In this document: positions 21,542 through 30,861 of the stretch, piece by piece
How positions within the stretch are numbered: the first letter of the stretch is position 1
Layout of the letters: each line of letters opens with the position of its first letter
Origin: Duganella sp. CF517
GTDB lineage: Bacteria > Pseudomonadota > Gammaproteobacteria > Burkholderiales > Burkholderiaceae_D
NCBI RefSeq assembly: GCF_900110275.1
Contig: NZ_FODC01000001.1
Location: 496,001 to 560,000 of the forward strand
Direction of reading: 5' to 3'
Length of the DNA stretch: 64,000 bases
Made by a program: the position numbers and the translations under genes
Notes under the pieces: model-generated
The model's database searches: none
Told to the model about the DNA's origin: nothing
What the model saw: only the letters and a program-made list of their open reading frames with translations

Positions 21542-22225
21542 TCACTCCAGCGACGAACTTTCCCAGTATCCACGGCGCAAGGCAATCGTCACCGCGTGCG
21601 TGCGGTCGCGCGCGTCGAGCTTTTGCAGCACCGTTTTCATGTGCGTCTTGACGGTGTCCTCGCTCACGCCCAGCTGTCCGCCCACGCGCTGGTTCGAATT
21701 GCCCTCGGCGACCAGGCGCAGCACTTCGATCTCGCGCTTGCTCAGCACGTCGCGCTGGAAGCTGTTGACCAGGTTGCCGGCGACTTGCCGCGACAGCGGC
21801 CGCCGCCCGCCATATACGGCAACGATGTAGTCGCTCAATTCGGTGCGCGCCACGTTCTTGAGGATGTAGCCGCAAGCCCCCGCCTTGAGCCCCCGCGACA
21901 CTTGCACGTCGCCGCCGAAGGTGGTCAGGATGATGATGCGCGCGTGGGGATCGATGCCCCGGATGGCGGTGGTGGCGTCGATGCCGTTCAGGCCGGGCAT
22001 CTGCAAATCCATCAGCGTAATGTCGGGACGCAGGCGCTGGTAATGCGCGACGGCCTCGTCGCCGTTGCCGACCTCCGCCACCACACGGAATTGGGGGTCG
22101 CAAGCCAGCACGGCGGCGATCCCGCTGCGCAGCAACGGATGATCGTCGGCGATCATCACACTGATGGTTGCGCCGCCTTGTCCTGCCCGTTGTTGTTCCC
22201 CTTGCCCTGCCCCATGTCCTGCCAT
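21542..22225 (-). CDS. NarL/FixJ-family response regulator
   Basis: A 227-residue regulator. The start used is the ATG preceded by GGAGG nine bases upstream; it adds a Gly/Gln-rich 22-residue leader before SVMIADDHPLLRSG. The receiver phosphoacceptor is in ITLMDLQMPG and the conserved Lys in YILKNVA. The C-terminal LuxR helix-turn-helix has LSKREIEVLRLVAEGNSNQRVGGQLGVSEDTVKTHM. It follows the propeller kinase gene by 60 bases on the same strand and is its probable partner. Confidence 0.9.
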   Translation of the reverse strand: MAGHGAGQGEQQRAGQGGATISVMIADDHPLLRSGIAAVLACDPQFRVVAEVGNGDEAVAHYQRLRPDITLMDLQMPGLNGIDATTAIRGIDPHARIIILTTFGGDVQVSRGLKAGACGYILKNVARTELSDYIVAVYGGRRPLSRQVAGNLVNSFQRDVLSKREIEVLRLVAEGNSNQRVGGQLGVSEDTVKTHMKTVLQKLDARDRTHAVTIALRRGYWESSSLE

Positions 22226-22285
22226 CGCAGCGCTCCTCCATTGACCCGCGTGAGCGTAACATCGCCGATGAAACTTTCCATCACC

Positions 22286-25243
22286 CTATCGAGTGTATGC
22301 CAGCGCCGCCGGCAATGCCAGCTGCCATTCGGTGCCCCGCGTGTCGCTGCGCAACGCCAGCCTGGCGTTGATCCGCGCCGCGCGCTCGGCCATGCCGCGC
22401 ATGCCCCAGTGGTTCGGGCGTCCGCCGTCGTTGACCACGTCGGCGGGAATGCCGACGCCATCGTCGCGAACGATGCAGCGCAGTTCGCGGCCGCCATACT
22501 GAAGCTCCACTTCTATTTTATCGGCTTTTGCATGGCTGTAGGCGTTGGCGAGGGCTTCGGTGACGATCGCCAGCGCCTCGCCGCCGATCGCCGCATGCAA
22601 CTGGCGCGCCGCGCCGCGCATTTTCAGCTCGACCGGCCGGGCCCCGGGCGGCTGCAGGCGCGCGGCGGCGGCCAGCACCGCATCCGGGAAGCAAAGCTCG
22701 CCAACGTCGTCGCCGCGCAATTCCAGTATCCGTCCGCGTCCCTCGTCGACCACATTGTCGGCATGCCGCAGCGCCGTTTCCAATTGCACGCGGGTGGTGT
22801 CGGCGGCCGGCAGCCGCATCGCCGCCGCGTGCACATGCAGGATCAGGCTTTGCACCGATTGCAGCAAGGTGTCGTGCAACTCGCGGGCGATGCGCTCGCG
22901 CTCGCTGGCGCGCGCCTGCAGGCGGCTGGTGACTTGCCGCGTCATGCGGCCGATGTGCAGGCGGTAGGCCAGCCAGGCGGCCGACAGCAGCAGCGCGCCG
23001 CAGGCCGCCTTGAACCACCACGTCTCCGTGACGGCCGGGGCGATCGAGAACCGCACCGACGTCGGCTGGTCCGACCAGGCGCCGTTGTAGTCCGACGCCA
23101 TCACGCGGAACTGGTAGTCGCCGGCGCCAAGGTTGCTGTAATAGGCGCTGCGCCGCGCGCCGGCGTCCTGCCAGCCGCTATCGACACCTTCGAGGCGATA
23201 GCGGAAGCGCACGCGCTCGGGCAGCGCCAGCGAGGGAATGGTGTAATCGATCTGCAAGGCCGAGCTGCCGGGGGCGAAGCGCGCATCCCGGCGCAGCGGC
23301 TGGGCGGCGCCCGGCGCGCCGATCGCCTTGATGATGACCGGGTGCGCCGGCGCGGACGGCGCCCGCTCGGCCGGCGACAGGCGGAACAGGCCGGTCGAGC
23401 GCACCACCCAGAGCCGCTGGTCGGACGCCTGCACCAGCGACGGCGACGGCGCCAGCCGCGGCGCGGCGCCCTCCAGTCCATCGAGCTGGTCGAGCCGCTC
23501 GTGCCGCACCCGGTAAGCCGGATCGCGTTTGAAGCGGGCGATCTCGGCGCCGGGAATGCGGAACAGGCCCGCCGTCGCGTTCAGCCAGAGATCGCCGCTC
23601 GCCAGTTCGGCGATGCCCGAGATGCCATCGAAATTCTCGCCATTGACGCCGCCGACCCGCCTGAAGCGGCCCTGTTCATACAGCGCCAGCCCGTTGTCGC
23701 CGCCGGCCCAGACATGCGGTCCGCGCAGGTGCAGCGCCATCACCAGCCCGATGGACAGTCCCTCGGCCGGGCCGTAGCGGCGCCAGCCGTCCCCGTCCGC
23801 GCGGGCCACCAGGCCGGGGTAGTAGCCCACCCACAACCCGGCCGACGGCGAGCGGGCCATGACGCTGATTTCGCCGGGATGGCTCAACGTTTGCCAGCCG
23901 CCACCGGGCTTGAGCCGAAACAGTCCATGCCGCTGGGGCGCCACCAGCACGCTGCCGTCGTCTTCCGCCAGGACGGACTGCACCATCACGCCGGCGGCGG
24001 CGGCGGGCAACGCGACCTCGCGGCTGTCGCCGCCGTGCACCCGGCGCAGCGCCCCGTACGTCGCGCCCCACAGCACGTCGCCGGTGCGGGCATAGCCGGT
24101 GAGCAGGTTGCCCCATCCGCCCCGCGCCGGCGGCCACAACGCAGTCAGCCGGACCACGCCCGCGGCGTCGGCGGCCACGTGGTAGCCGCCGACCCAGGCG
24201 CCGCCGTCGTCGTCGGCCAGGATGGCGGCGCCCAGCGCCGCTTCGGGCACGTCGATTCTCGTCAGGCGAGCGCTGCGAAACCGGTCGATGCCGGTCGAGG
24301 TCGCCGTCCAGATATTGCCTTCCTTGTCCTCGAAGATGGCGCCGACCGTGCGCCCGCTCAAGCCTTGCGGCGGGCGCGTGGCCGCGATGCCGCCCCGGCC
24401 GCGGTATTCCACACCCTCGGTGAAGCCGGCCCACAGGTCGCCGCCACGGTCGAACAGCAAGGCGGTCGGGTCGCCCAGGTTTTGCCACAGCGGCGGCTGC
24501 GCCACCGGCTTGCCCCCGGGCAGCCGGTTGAAGCGGGCGTGCGCGGCATCCCAGCTGACCACGCTGCCATCGGACAGGTTGAACAGCACGCCGGTGCCGC
24601 TGTCGACCGGCGCCTTGACGAAGCGCGTGGCGCCGGGCGCGAGCGAATACACCCCGCTATCGCCCTGCAACCACAGCACGCCCCGGCGGTCGCGCAGCAG
24701 CGTTTTGTAGCGCCCGTCCGGCAGATCCCACGCAGCCGCCGCGGCGCGCCAGCGCTCGCCCTCGAGATAAAACACGCCCTGCGCGGTGGCCGCCCATGTG
24801 CGTCCGATGCCGTCATGCGCGAAGCTCCAGACGGCGCGGCGCGGCAAGCCGTCGCGCTCGTCGTAGTTGCGGATACGTCCCTGTCGCAGCGAGCCGGCCC
24901 CGCCGGTGCGGTAGCCGATCCACAGGTCGCCGCCGTCCGCCGCGCTGACCGCGCTGACGTTCTTCGTCAACAACGCCGCGTTGGAGGGAGCGAACGGTTC
25001 GAACTGCATGCCGTCAAACCGATACAGGCCGGTTGGACCGCCCAGCCACAGCCAGCCGTCGCTGGTCTGGGTCATCGACAACACCAGCGCCGGGGCGCCG
25101 TCGCGCGCCGTCCAGCTGGTGTGGTGCAAGGCGATCGGCGGGCGCTGGGCGACGGCCGCCTGGCAAACGGGCGGCAGCAAGCAACAGCCGGCCAGCGCCA
25201 GCGACGCCAGCACCATCCGGGCACCGGCTAGTGGACTTTTCAT
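22286..25243 (-). CDS. Beta-propeller sensor histidine kinase (two-component regulator propeller, Y_Y_Y)
   Basis: A 985-residue protein taken from the ATG of MKSPLAGARMVLASLALAGC; an upstream in-frame TTG is less likely. A signal sequence is followed by periplasmic propeller repeats (SDGWLWLGGPTGLYRFDG and others, about residues 45-640), a Y_Y_Y domain (VRFRYRLEGVDSGWQ) and one membrane segment (ETWWFKAACGALLLSAAW). The cytoplasmic HisKA_3 has ARELHDTLLQSVQ with the phosphoacceptor His, and the HATPase has DDGVGIP and HWGMRGM. It pairs with the NarL regulator downstream and is a paralogue of the kinase at 37469. The ligand is unknown. Confidence 0.92.
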   Translation of the reverse strand: MKSPLAGARMVLASLALAGCCLLPPVCQAAVAQRPPIALHHTSWTARDGAPALVLSMTQTSDGWLWLGGPTGLYRFDGMQFEPFAPSNAALLTKNVSAVSAADGGDLWIGYRTGGAGSLRQGRIRNYDERDGLPRRAVWSFAHDGIGRTWAATAQGVFYLEGERWRAAAAAWDLPDGRYKTLLRDRRGVLWLQGDSGVYSLAPGATRFVKAPVDSGTGVLFNLSDGSVVSWDAAHARFNRLPGGKPVAQPPLWQNLGDPTALLFDRGGDLWAGFTEGVEYRGRGGIAATRPPQGLSGRTVGAIFEDKEGNIWTATSTGIDRFRSARLTRIDVPEAALGAAILADDDGGAWVGGYHVAADAAGVVRLTALWPPARGGWGNLLTGYARTGDVLWGATYGALRRVHGGDSREVALPAAAAGVMVQSVLAEDDGSVLVAPQRHGLFRLKPGGGWQTLSHPGEISVMARSPSAGLWVGYYPGLVARADGDGWRRYGPAEGLSIGLVMALHLRGPHVWAGGDNGLALYEQGRFRRVGGVNGENFDGISGIAELASGDLWLNATAGLFRIPGAEIARFKRDPAYRVRHERLDQLDGLEGAAPRLAPSPSLVQASDQRLWVVRSTGLFRLSPAERAPSAPAHPVIIKAIGAPGAAQPLRRDARFAPGSSALQIDYTIPSLALPERVRFRYRLEGVDSGWQDAGARRSAYYSNLGAGDYQFRVMASDYNGAWSDQPTSVRFSIAPAVTETWWFKAACGALLLSAAWLAYRLHIGRMTRQVTSRLQARASERERIARELHDTLLQSVQSLILHVHAAAMRLPAADTTRVQLETALRHADNVVDEGRGRILELRGDDVGELCFPDAVLAAAARLQPPGARPVELKMRGAARQLHAAIGGEALAIVTEALANAYSHAKADKIEVELQYGGRELRCIVRDDGVGIPADVVNDGGRPNHWGMRGMAERAARINARLALRSDTRGTEWQLALPAALAYTR

Positions 25244-25277
25244 GAAGGAAGCAAACGTCAAGTAGTTGTAATTATTA

Positions 25278-25300
25278 AATATTCCGCTACGGCGAATATT
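25278..25300. promoter_or_regulatory. Palindrome between propeller kinase and epoxide hydrolase genes
   Basis: AATATTC (25278-25284) and GAATATT (25294-25300) form a perfect 7-base dyad with a 9-base spacer in the AT-rich divergent gap. It is a candidate binding site for the NarL regulator encoded at 21542, which would link the sensor to the hydrolase/SDR operon on the other side. Confidence 0.45.
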
Positions 25301-25378
25301 GTATAGAAATCACCCGATCGTGGGTATCTCCGCCGTCGGCGCTTGGCTATGCTGCGATTTTATCCACAGGAGGTCATC

Positions 25379-26296
25379 ATGCGAGGCACTATCCCCAGGT
25401 TGTTTCAAATCGGTTTGCTGATGCTATGCGTCGCGCTCGGCCAGGCGCAGGCCCAGGCTCAAGGCCAAGGCCCCAAAAGCAACTTCGTCGAAGCCAACGG
25501 CGTCAAGCTGCATTACCTGTCCGCCGGCAAGGGCGACCCGGTCATCCTGATGCACGGCTACACGCAGTCGAGCCATATGTGGCTGCCGCTGATGGCCCAG
25601 CTGGCGAAGGACCATCTGGTCATCGCACCGGACTTGCGCGGCTTTGGCCAGTCCGGCCTGCCCGCCGGGCCGTACACCAAATCGGCGATGGCGCAGGATG
25701 TGCATGCGCTGGCGGCGAGCTTGGGCATCAAGTCGGCCAAGATCGTCGGCCACGACATCGGCCTGATGGTGGCGTATGCCTATGCCGCCCAGTATCCGAA
25801 GGAAGTCAGCAAGATCGTGCTGATGGACGCCTTCCTGCCGGGCGTCGGCAACTGGAAGGATGTCTGGCTGCTGCGCGACCTGTGGCACTTCCATTTCTAC
25901 GGCGAGACGCCGCTGGCGCTGGTCAAGGGCCGCGAACGCACCTATTTCGAGCATTTCTGGAACGATTTCGCCGCCGATAAAACCAAATCGCTGAGCGAAG
26001 CCGACCGCAAGTTCTACGCGGCCGAATACGCGCAGCCGGGCCACATGGCGGCCGGCTTCGAAGTGTTCCGCGCGTTTGCCCAGGACGCGGTAGAGTTCGG
26101 GGAGTACATGAAAACGCCGCTGACGATGCCGATGCTGGTGCTGACCGGCGAAAAAGCGTCCGGCCAGTTCCTGATCGAGCAGGCGCGCCTGGTCGACCAG
26201 AACGTCGAGGGCGTGGTCATCAAGGGCAGCGGGCATTGGCTGATGGAGGAGGCCACCGCGCAAGTGGTGCCTAAACTGGTTCAATTTTTGAAGTGA
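25379..26296 (+). CDS. Periplasmic epoxide hydrolase-like alpha/beta hydrolase (Cif-like)
   Basis: A 305-residue protein. The start is the ATG of MRGTIPRLFQIG, with AGGAGG six bases upstream. A cleavable signal peptide ends near QAQAQAQ. The hydrolase core has HGYTQSSHMW, the nucleophile elbow GHDIGLMVA (Asp nucleophile, as in epoxide hydrolases and dehalogenases) and the catalytic His in GSGHWLMEE. A WHFHFYGE cap motif and RTYFEHFW recall Pseudomonas Cif, an exported epoxide hydrolase. A haloacetate or haloalkane dehalogenase remains possible. It forms an operon with the SDR gene 19 bases downstream. Confidence 0.8.
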   Translation: MRGTIPRLFQIGLLMLCVALGQAQAQAQGQGPKSNFVEANGVKLHYLSAGKGDPVILMHGYTQSSHMWLPLMAQLAKDHLVIAPDLRGFGQSGLPAGPYTKSAMAQDVHALAASLGIKSAKIVGHDIGLMVAYAYAAQYPKEVSKIVLMDAFLPGVGNWKDVWLLRDLWHFHFYGETPLALVKGRERTYFEHFWNDFAADKTKSLSEADRKFYAAEYAQPGHMAAGFEVFRAFAQDAVEFGEYMKTPLTMPMLVLTGEKASGQFLIEQARLVDQNVEGVVIKGSGHWLMEEATAQVVPKLVQFLK

Positions 26297-26315
26297 TCGA
26301 CACGGGAGAAGCGAC

Positions 26316-27107
26316 ATGGACTTGCAATTGAAGGGCAAGGTGGCCCTGGTAAGCGGTAGCACCGCCGGCATCGGCTACGCGATCGCCCACACGCTCGCCG
26401 GCGAGGGCGCGCACGTGATCGTCAACGGCCGCTCGCAGGCCGGGGTCGACGAGGTGGTCGAGCGCATCCGCCGGGAGACGCAGGGCACGGTATTCGGTTA
26501 CGCGGGCGACCTGGGCAACGCCGAGGCGGCGCACGACGTGGTCCGGCGGCACCCCGGCATCAGCATCCTGGTCAACAACCTCGGCATCTTCGAAGCCAAG
26601 GCGTTCGAGGATATTCCCGACGAGGACTGGCAGCGCTTCTTCGACGTCAACGTGCTGAGCGGCGTGCGCCTGGCGCGGCTGGTGCTGCCGGAAATGAAAC
26701 GCGCGAACTGGGGGCGCATCGTCTTCATCTCCAGCGAAAGCGCGGTGCAAATTCCGAGTGAAATGATTCATTACGGCATGACCAAGACCGCGCAACTGGC
26801 CGTATCGCGCGGGTTGGCCGAGTCGGTGGCCGGCACCGGCATCACCGTCAACAGCGTGCTGCCGGGGCCGACGAAGTCGCGCGGCGTGGGCGACTTCGTC
26901 GCCGACCTGGCGCGCTCGAGCGACAAGAGCGCCGAGCAGGTCGAGTCGGAATTCTTCGAGCACGTCCGGCCGACCTCGTTGATCAAGCGCTTCGCCACGC
27001 CGCAGGAGGTGGCCTCGCTGGTGGCCTACGTGGTCAGCCCGCTGGCGTCGGCGACGACCGGCGCCGCGCTGCGCGTCGATGGCGGCGTCGTCAAGAGCGC
27101 GTTCTGA
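26316..27107 (+). CDS. Short-chain dehydrogenase
   Basis: A 263-residue classical SDR with SGSTAGIG (residues about 14-21), NNLGIFE, a catalytic Ser in VFISSESAV, the YGMTK Tyr/Lys pair and a C-terminal VDGGVVKSAF. The PGPTKSRGVGDFV stretch is typical of SDRs that carry a long substrate loop. It lies directly behind the Cif-like hydrolase gene with a GGGAGAAG ribosome site, so the alcohol product of epoxide opening is a plausible substrate class; this is inference from position only. Confidence 0.88.
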   Translation: MDLQLKGKVALVSGSTAGIGYAIAHTLAGEGAHVIVNGRSQAGVDEVVERIRRETQGTVFGYAGDLGNAEAAHDVVRRHPGISILVNNLGIFEAKAFEDIPDEDWQRFFDVNVLSGVRLARLVLPEMKRANWGRIVFISSESAVQIPSEMIHYGMTKTAQLAVSRGLAESVAGTGITVNSVLPGPTKSRGVGDFVADLARSSDKSAEQVESEFFEHVRPTSLIKRFATPQEVASLVAYVVSPLASATTGAALRVDGGVVKSAF

Positions 27108-27125
27108 CGCCAGCGGGAGCGGCGT

Positions 27126-28571
27126 TTATACGCCGACCATCGACACCGCCTTGGTGTTCAGATAGGACTCGAGCGCCTCCGGACCGCCTTCCGAACCGTA
27201 GCCCGAATCCTTGACGCCGCCGAACGGCAATTCGGCGCTCGGCGTGGCCGGCTGGTTGATCCACAGCATGCCGACCTCGACGTTGTGCATCAGCTGGTGC
27301 GCGTTCTTGATCGAGCGCGTGAACGCGTAACCGGCCAGCCCGAACGGCAGGCGGTTCGATTCGGCGATCGCCTCCTCCAGCGTGTCGAAGCCGCGCACCG
27401 CCGCGATCGGACCGAACGGTTCGTCGTTGAACACCATGGCGTTGAGCGGCACGTCGGCCAGGATCGTCGGCGCGAAGAAGTTGCCGGTGGTGCCGACGCG
27501 CTGGCCGCCGGTGGCCACCTCGGCCCCCTTGCTGCGCGCGTCCTCGACCACCTGGCTCATCGCGGCCACGCGGCGCGCGTTGGCCAGCGGGCCGAGCGTG
27601 GTGCCGTCGGCCATGCCGTCGCCCAGGGTCAGGCTCTCGGCGTGCGCCACCAGCGCCCGGGTGAACTCGGCCTTGATGCTGTTGTGGACCAGGAAACGCG
27701 TCGGCGCGATGCAAATCTGGCCGGCGTTGCGGAACTTGGCGCCGCCGCTGGCGGCGACGGCCAGCGCGACGTCGGCGTCCTCGGCCACGATGACCGGCGC
27801 GTGGCCGCCCAGCTCCATCGTCGCCCGCTTCATGTGGGCGCCGGCCAGCGCGGCCAGTTGCTTGCCGACCGGCGTCGAGCCGGTGAAGGTGACCTTGCGG
27901 ATGACCGGATGCGGAATCAGGTAGCCGGAAATTTCGGCGGGGTCGCCGAACACCAGGCCGACCGTTCCCGGCGGCACGCCGGCGTCGACAAAGCACTGCA
28001 TCAGCGCGGCGGGCGACGCCGGCGTCTCTTCCGGCGCCTTGCACAGGAACGAGCAGCCGGTGGTGAGCGCGGCCGCCAGCTTGCGCACGATCTGGTTGAT
28101 CGGGAAGTTCCACGGCGTGAAGGCGGCGACCGGGCCGACCGGCTCCTTGAGCACCAGTTGCTGCGCGGCCGGGTTGCGCGACGGCACGATGCGGCCGTAG
28201 ACGCGCATGCCTTCGGCGGCGAACCAGTCGATGATGTCGGCGCCGGCCAGCGCTTCGCCGCGCGCCTGCACCAGCGGCTTGCCCTGCTCCTGCGTCAGCA
28301 GGCGGGCGATGGCGTCGGCGCGTTCGCGCAGCAGGCTGGCGGCGCGGCGCATGATGGCGGTGCGCTCGAAGGCGGAAATCTTGCGCCAGGCATCGAAGCC
28401 GCGCTGGGCGGCCGCCAGGGCGTGGTCGAGGTCGGCGATGCTGGCGTGGGCGACCGTGCCGATGGCCAGGCCCGTGGCTGGATTGAGCACCGGAATGGTC
28501 TTGCCGCCGGCGGCTTCGCGCCATTCGTTGTCGATCAGAAGGCGGACGTCGGGATAGCTTGCGTTGGTCAT
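27126..28571 (-). CDS. NAD(P)-dependent aldehyde dehydrogenase (succinate-semialdehyde type)
   Basis: A 481-residue ALDH. The start is the ATG of [12 protein letters not shown], with GGAGA upstream. Motifs in order are TPWNFP, the cofactor loop [12 protein letters not shown], the catalytic Glu in [11 protein letters not shown], the nucleophile Cys in [12 protein letters not shown] and the [24 protein letters not shown] end. The length and [18 protein letters not shown] segment resemble GabD-type succinate-semialdehyde dehydrogenases; substrate assignment is tentative. It is convergent to the SDR gene, with a small hairpin (CGGCGT-TTAT-ACGCCG, 27120-27135) at the shared 3' end. Confidence 0.88.
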   Translation of the reverse strand: MTNASYPDVRLLIDNEWREAAGGKTIPVLNPATGLAIGTVAHASIADLDHALAAAQRGFDAWRKISAFERTAIMRRAASLLRERADAIARLLTQEQGKPLVQARGEALAGADIIDWFAAEGMRVYGRIVPSRNPAAQQLVLKEPVGPVAAFTPWNFPINQIVRKLAAALTTGCSFLCKAPEETPASPAALMQCFVDAGVPPGTVGLVFGDPAEISGYLIPHPVIRKVTFTGSTPVGKQLAALAGAHMKRATMELGGHAPVIVAEDADVALAVAASGGAKFRNAGQICIAPTRFLVHNSIKAEFTRALVAHAESLTLGDGMADGTTLGPLANARRVAAMSQVVEDARSKGAEVATGGQRVGTTGNFFAPTILADVPLNAMVFNDEPFGPIAAVRGFDTLEEAIAESNRLPFGLAGYAFTRSIKNAHQLMHNVEVGMLWINQPATPSAELPFGGVKDSGYGSEGGPEALESYLNTKAVSMVGV

Positions 28572-28741
28572 TGAGAATCTCCAATCAGGTGGTGTATGCG
28601 TGCGGCGGTCGCCCGCTCCATCCTCTACTTTGCCAGAAATACGACAACTCGGTATCGCGCCGCTGGTCATGCCGATTCTGGTGGACCGCGGGCCGGCCCT
28701 TGGCGCAAAATGGAACCATCGCGTGAAAGGACTTTCCGACC

Positions 28742-29146
28742 ATGAACTCGAATGTTGCGACATTGAAATTAGCCGGCGTGCCTGCCGTCAGCCGCGCCGA
28801 GGAATCCCAGGCCAAGCTGCGCGAATGGCAGCGGGCCGGCACCCTGCTCTCCTTCGTCTATGCGCGCTCGCTGGGCGGCCTGCTGCAAACCGGACACGGA
28901 CGCATCGTCGCGCTGAGCGATACGGGCCTCACCCTGGACGCCGGCGGCTCGTCACTGTTCGTGGTGCTGCTCGATGCCCGCTACGACGACAGCCCGCAGA
29001 TTTTCTTCACCGCGACCCTGAGCGGCCACTTCCGGGTGCCGGGCGTTAACATCAGCTTGGGCAACCACGACTGGTTGTTCTTCTCGGCCGACCAGGTCCC
29101 GAAGGGCGTGATGCTGTCGCGCGACAACGTGCCCAAGCTGAGATAA
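28742..29146 (+). CDS. Small protein of unknown function
   Basis: A 134-residue soluble protein starting [13 protein letters not shown] short Glu/Lys-rich helix (about residues 18-32) is followed by alternating beta-rich sequence with [19 protein letters not shown]. No signal peptide, membrane segment or recognisable catalytic motif is present. The beta-barrel-like pattern recalls small regulatory or binding domains, but I do not assign a family. It is divergent from the aldehyde dehydrogenase gene and convergent with the zinc-finger gene. Confidence 0.65.
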   Translation: MNSNVATLKLAGVPAVSRAEESQAKLREWQRAGTLLSFVYARSLGGLLQTGHGRIVALSDTGLTLDAGGSSLFVVLLDARYDDSPQIFFTATLSGHFRVPGVNISLGNHDWLFFSADQVPKGVMLSRDNVPKLR

Positions 29147-29161
29147 CGTCTCCGCCGCGGT

Positions 29162-29428
29162 TCAAATGGGGTCGAACATCTTGCGGTCGACATAGCACCA
29201 GCCCCACGTCTCGCCCGGTTCCTTCGAGCGGATGATGGGATGGCCCGTCTCCGCGAAGTGCTTGCTCGCGTGCTTGTTCTTCGAATCGTCGCAGCAACCG
29301 GTCTTGCCGCAGATCATGCACACCCGCAGGTGTACCCAGCTGTCGCCGGTCTTCAGGCATTCCTCGCAGCCTGCCGTGTTGGCGCCGCGCGTATGGATCA
29401 GGTTCAGGTGTGCACAGCTGTTGCCCAT
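29162..29428 (-). CDS. UBP-type zinc finger protein
   Basis: An 88-residue protein that is one complete ZnF-UBP domain. It shows the expected Cys/His ligands in CAHLNLI, GCEECLKTGDSWVHLRVC, CGKTGCCDDS and HASKHFAETGHPII, and the C-terminal GETWGWCYVD. In eukaryotes this fold binds the free C-terminus of ubiquitin; bacterial stand-alone copies are common but functionally uncharacterised. It may recognise protein C-termini, which is inference from the fold. Confidence 0.88.
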   Translation of the reverse strand: MGNSCAHLNLIHTRGANTAGCEECLKTGDSWVHLRVCMICGKTGCCDDSKNKHASKHFAETGHPIIRSKEPGETWGWCYVDRKMFDPI

Positions 29429-29502
29429 GGTCGCTCCTCCTTAAGATGGAGCCATCTTACCGCGCGGCGGCGCCACCGCCTCCTGGTCTTTTGGCGGGCA
29501 CC

Positions 29503-29514
29503 ATACCAAGGTAT
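29503..29514. promoter_or_regulatory. 12-bp palindrome upstream of NarL-type regulator
   Basis: ATACCAAGGTAT is a perfect palindrome 62 bases before the ATG at 29577. It is a plausible operator, perhaps for autoregulation by the downstream LuxR-type protein. Confidence 0.35.
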
Positions 29515-29576
29515 AACTATCGGCGCCGGGCAATGTTGCGCAAAATGAGCTCATCAACAACACAGAGGAGCTCGAC

Positions 29577-30203
29577 ATGAACACTTCCGCATCCATCGTC
29601 ATCGCCGACGTCCATCCGCTGATCCGCGCCGGCATGGCGTCGCTGATCGAATCGGAGGACAACTTCAAACTGTTGGGCCAGGCCAGCAGCGCCAGCCAGG
29701 CCGTCGAAATGTGCGAACGCTTGCAGCCCGACCTGCTGCTGATCGACCTGAACATGCCGGACTGCGACGGCATCGAAGCCATCGGCCGCATCAGCGCGCG
29801 CCGGCCGGACGCCAAGATCATCATCCTGAGCGGCCACGAGCGCGAGGAGGACGCCGACCGCGGCATGCGCGCCGGCGCCAGCGCCTACATGCTCAAAAGC
29901 GCCCCGCTCGACGACCTGATGGCCTGCATCCACACCGTGCTGTCGGGTAAAAAATACATGATGCCGGAACTGGCCCTCAAACTGGCCAGCCGCATCCACG
30001 GCAACCAGCTGACGCCGCGCGAACGCGACATCCTCGGCCACCTGGCCACCGGCATGAGCAACAAGGTCATCGCGCGCGCGGCCGGCATTGGCGTCGGCAC
30101 CGTCAAATTCCACGTCAAAAGCATCATGTCCAAGCTCAACGTCTGCACCCGCACCGAGGCCGCCATGGTCGCCGCGCGTCGCGGACTCGTGCATCTGGCG
30201 TGA
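29577..30203 (+). CDS. Orphan NarL-family response regulator with altered acidic pocket
   Basis: A 208-residue protein with GAGGAG upstream. The receiver has a phosphoacceptor Asp in LLLIDLNMPDCDG and a Lys in YMLKSAP. The usual pair of N-terminal acidic residues (ADDHP) is ADVHP here, so one Mg-binding acid is missing and phosphorylation may be weakened. The LuxR helix-turn-helix is intact (LTPRERDILGHLATGMSNKVIARAAGIGVGTVKFHV-like order). It is a paralogue of the regulator at 35536. No kinase gene is adjacent. Confidence 0.88.
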   Translation: MNTSASIVIADVHPLIRAGMASLIESEDNFKLLGQASSASQAVEMCERLQPDLLLIDLNMPDCDGIEAIGRISARRPDAKIIILSGHEREEDADRGMRAGASAYMLKSAPLDDLMACIHTVLSGKKYMMPELALKLASRIHGNQLTPRERDILGHLATGMSNKVIARAAGIGVGTVKFHVKSIMSKLNVCTRTEAAMVAARRGLVHLA

Positions 30204-30239
30204 TCGGCTAAACTCGCTATTCAACAACAAGGAGGCACC

Positions 30240-30512
30240 ATGATAGATCGTCACGCGGCAACTTACATCCCGGTCAGCACGGAACGGACCAAGGCCGTCG
30301 TCAAGGAATTGCGGCCCGGCATGCGGGAAAAAATCGATGTGGCCAGCCTGGCCGATCCGCACAAACGCGCCGAGGTCGACGCCTGGATCGTCGCCGACGA
30401 CGACGGCCCGGTGCACTTCATGTACCAGGACGGCCCCGGCGGCCACGAGGTGCAGTTCGGCTTCGCCGACGAGGTGCGCGAGACCATCGCCGAGGCGGAA
30501 ACCGACCTGTAA
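30240..30512 (+). CDS. Small protein of unknown function
   Basis: A 90-residue acidic soluble protein with AAGGAGG five bases before its ATG, 36 bases after the orphan response regulator. The sequence has an amphipathic N-terminal half and a beta-like VHFMYQDGPGGHEVQFGFADEV segment. No family is recognised. The spacing makes cotranscription with the regulator likely. Confidence 0.6.
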   Translation: MIDRHAATYIPVSTERTKAVVKELRPGMREKIDVASLADPHKRAEVDAWIVADDDGPVHFMYQDGPGGHEVQFGFADEVRETIAEAETDL

Positions 30513-30642
30513 GCCGGCGCCGGCCGACGATCAAAACGCCAAAGCCCGTGATAAAATAGTAATTTTTCCGGGAACAAACAACGATCGTCGGGCCCGGCAC
30601 GCGCACGGTTCGAGGAGCAATCGGCGACCCGGTCGGACTCTT

Positions 30643-30861
30643 ATGAGCATTGAAGTACGATTGGCGCACACCAGCGAGCGCCTTGTGGTGCGCCACGTGA
30701 TGGAACTGTACCAGCACGATTTCTCGGAGTTCGACGGCACCGACCTGGACGAGCATGGACAGTACGGCTACTACGACCTCGACTGCTTCTGGATCAATCC
30801 GAAGTTCTCCGCGTTCATCATCAAGGTCGATGACAAGTGGGCGGGCGGGGGTCAAGTCTGA
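30643..30861 (+). pseudogene. Truncated GNAT-family acetyltransferase
   Basis: A 72-codon frame starting MSIEVRLAHTSERLVVRHVMEL. The N-terminal half of a GNAT domain is recognisable (LYQHDFSEFDGTDLDEHGQYGYYDLDCFW), but the acetyl-CoA-binding half is absent. The frame runs into the 77-bp inverted repeat at 30848 and stops inside it, so the last few codons come from the repeat. Full-length relatives are roughly twice this length. I read it as a gene whose 3' end was lost when the repeat inserted or recombined. Confidence 0.7.

Noticed and set aside
21518..25231. Plus-strand frame of 1237 codons
   Set aside because: It is antisense to the propeller kinase and its regulator; no domain is recognisable, and the composition follows from codon positions of the real genes.
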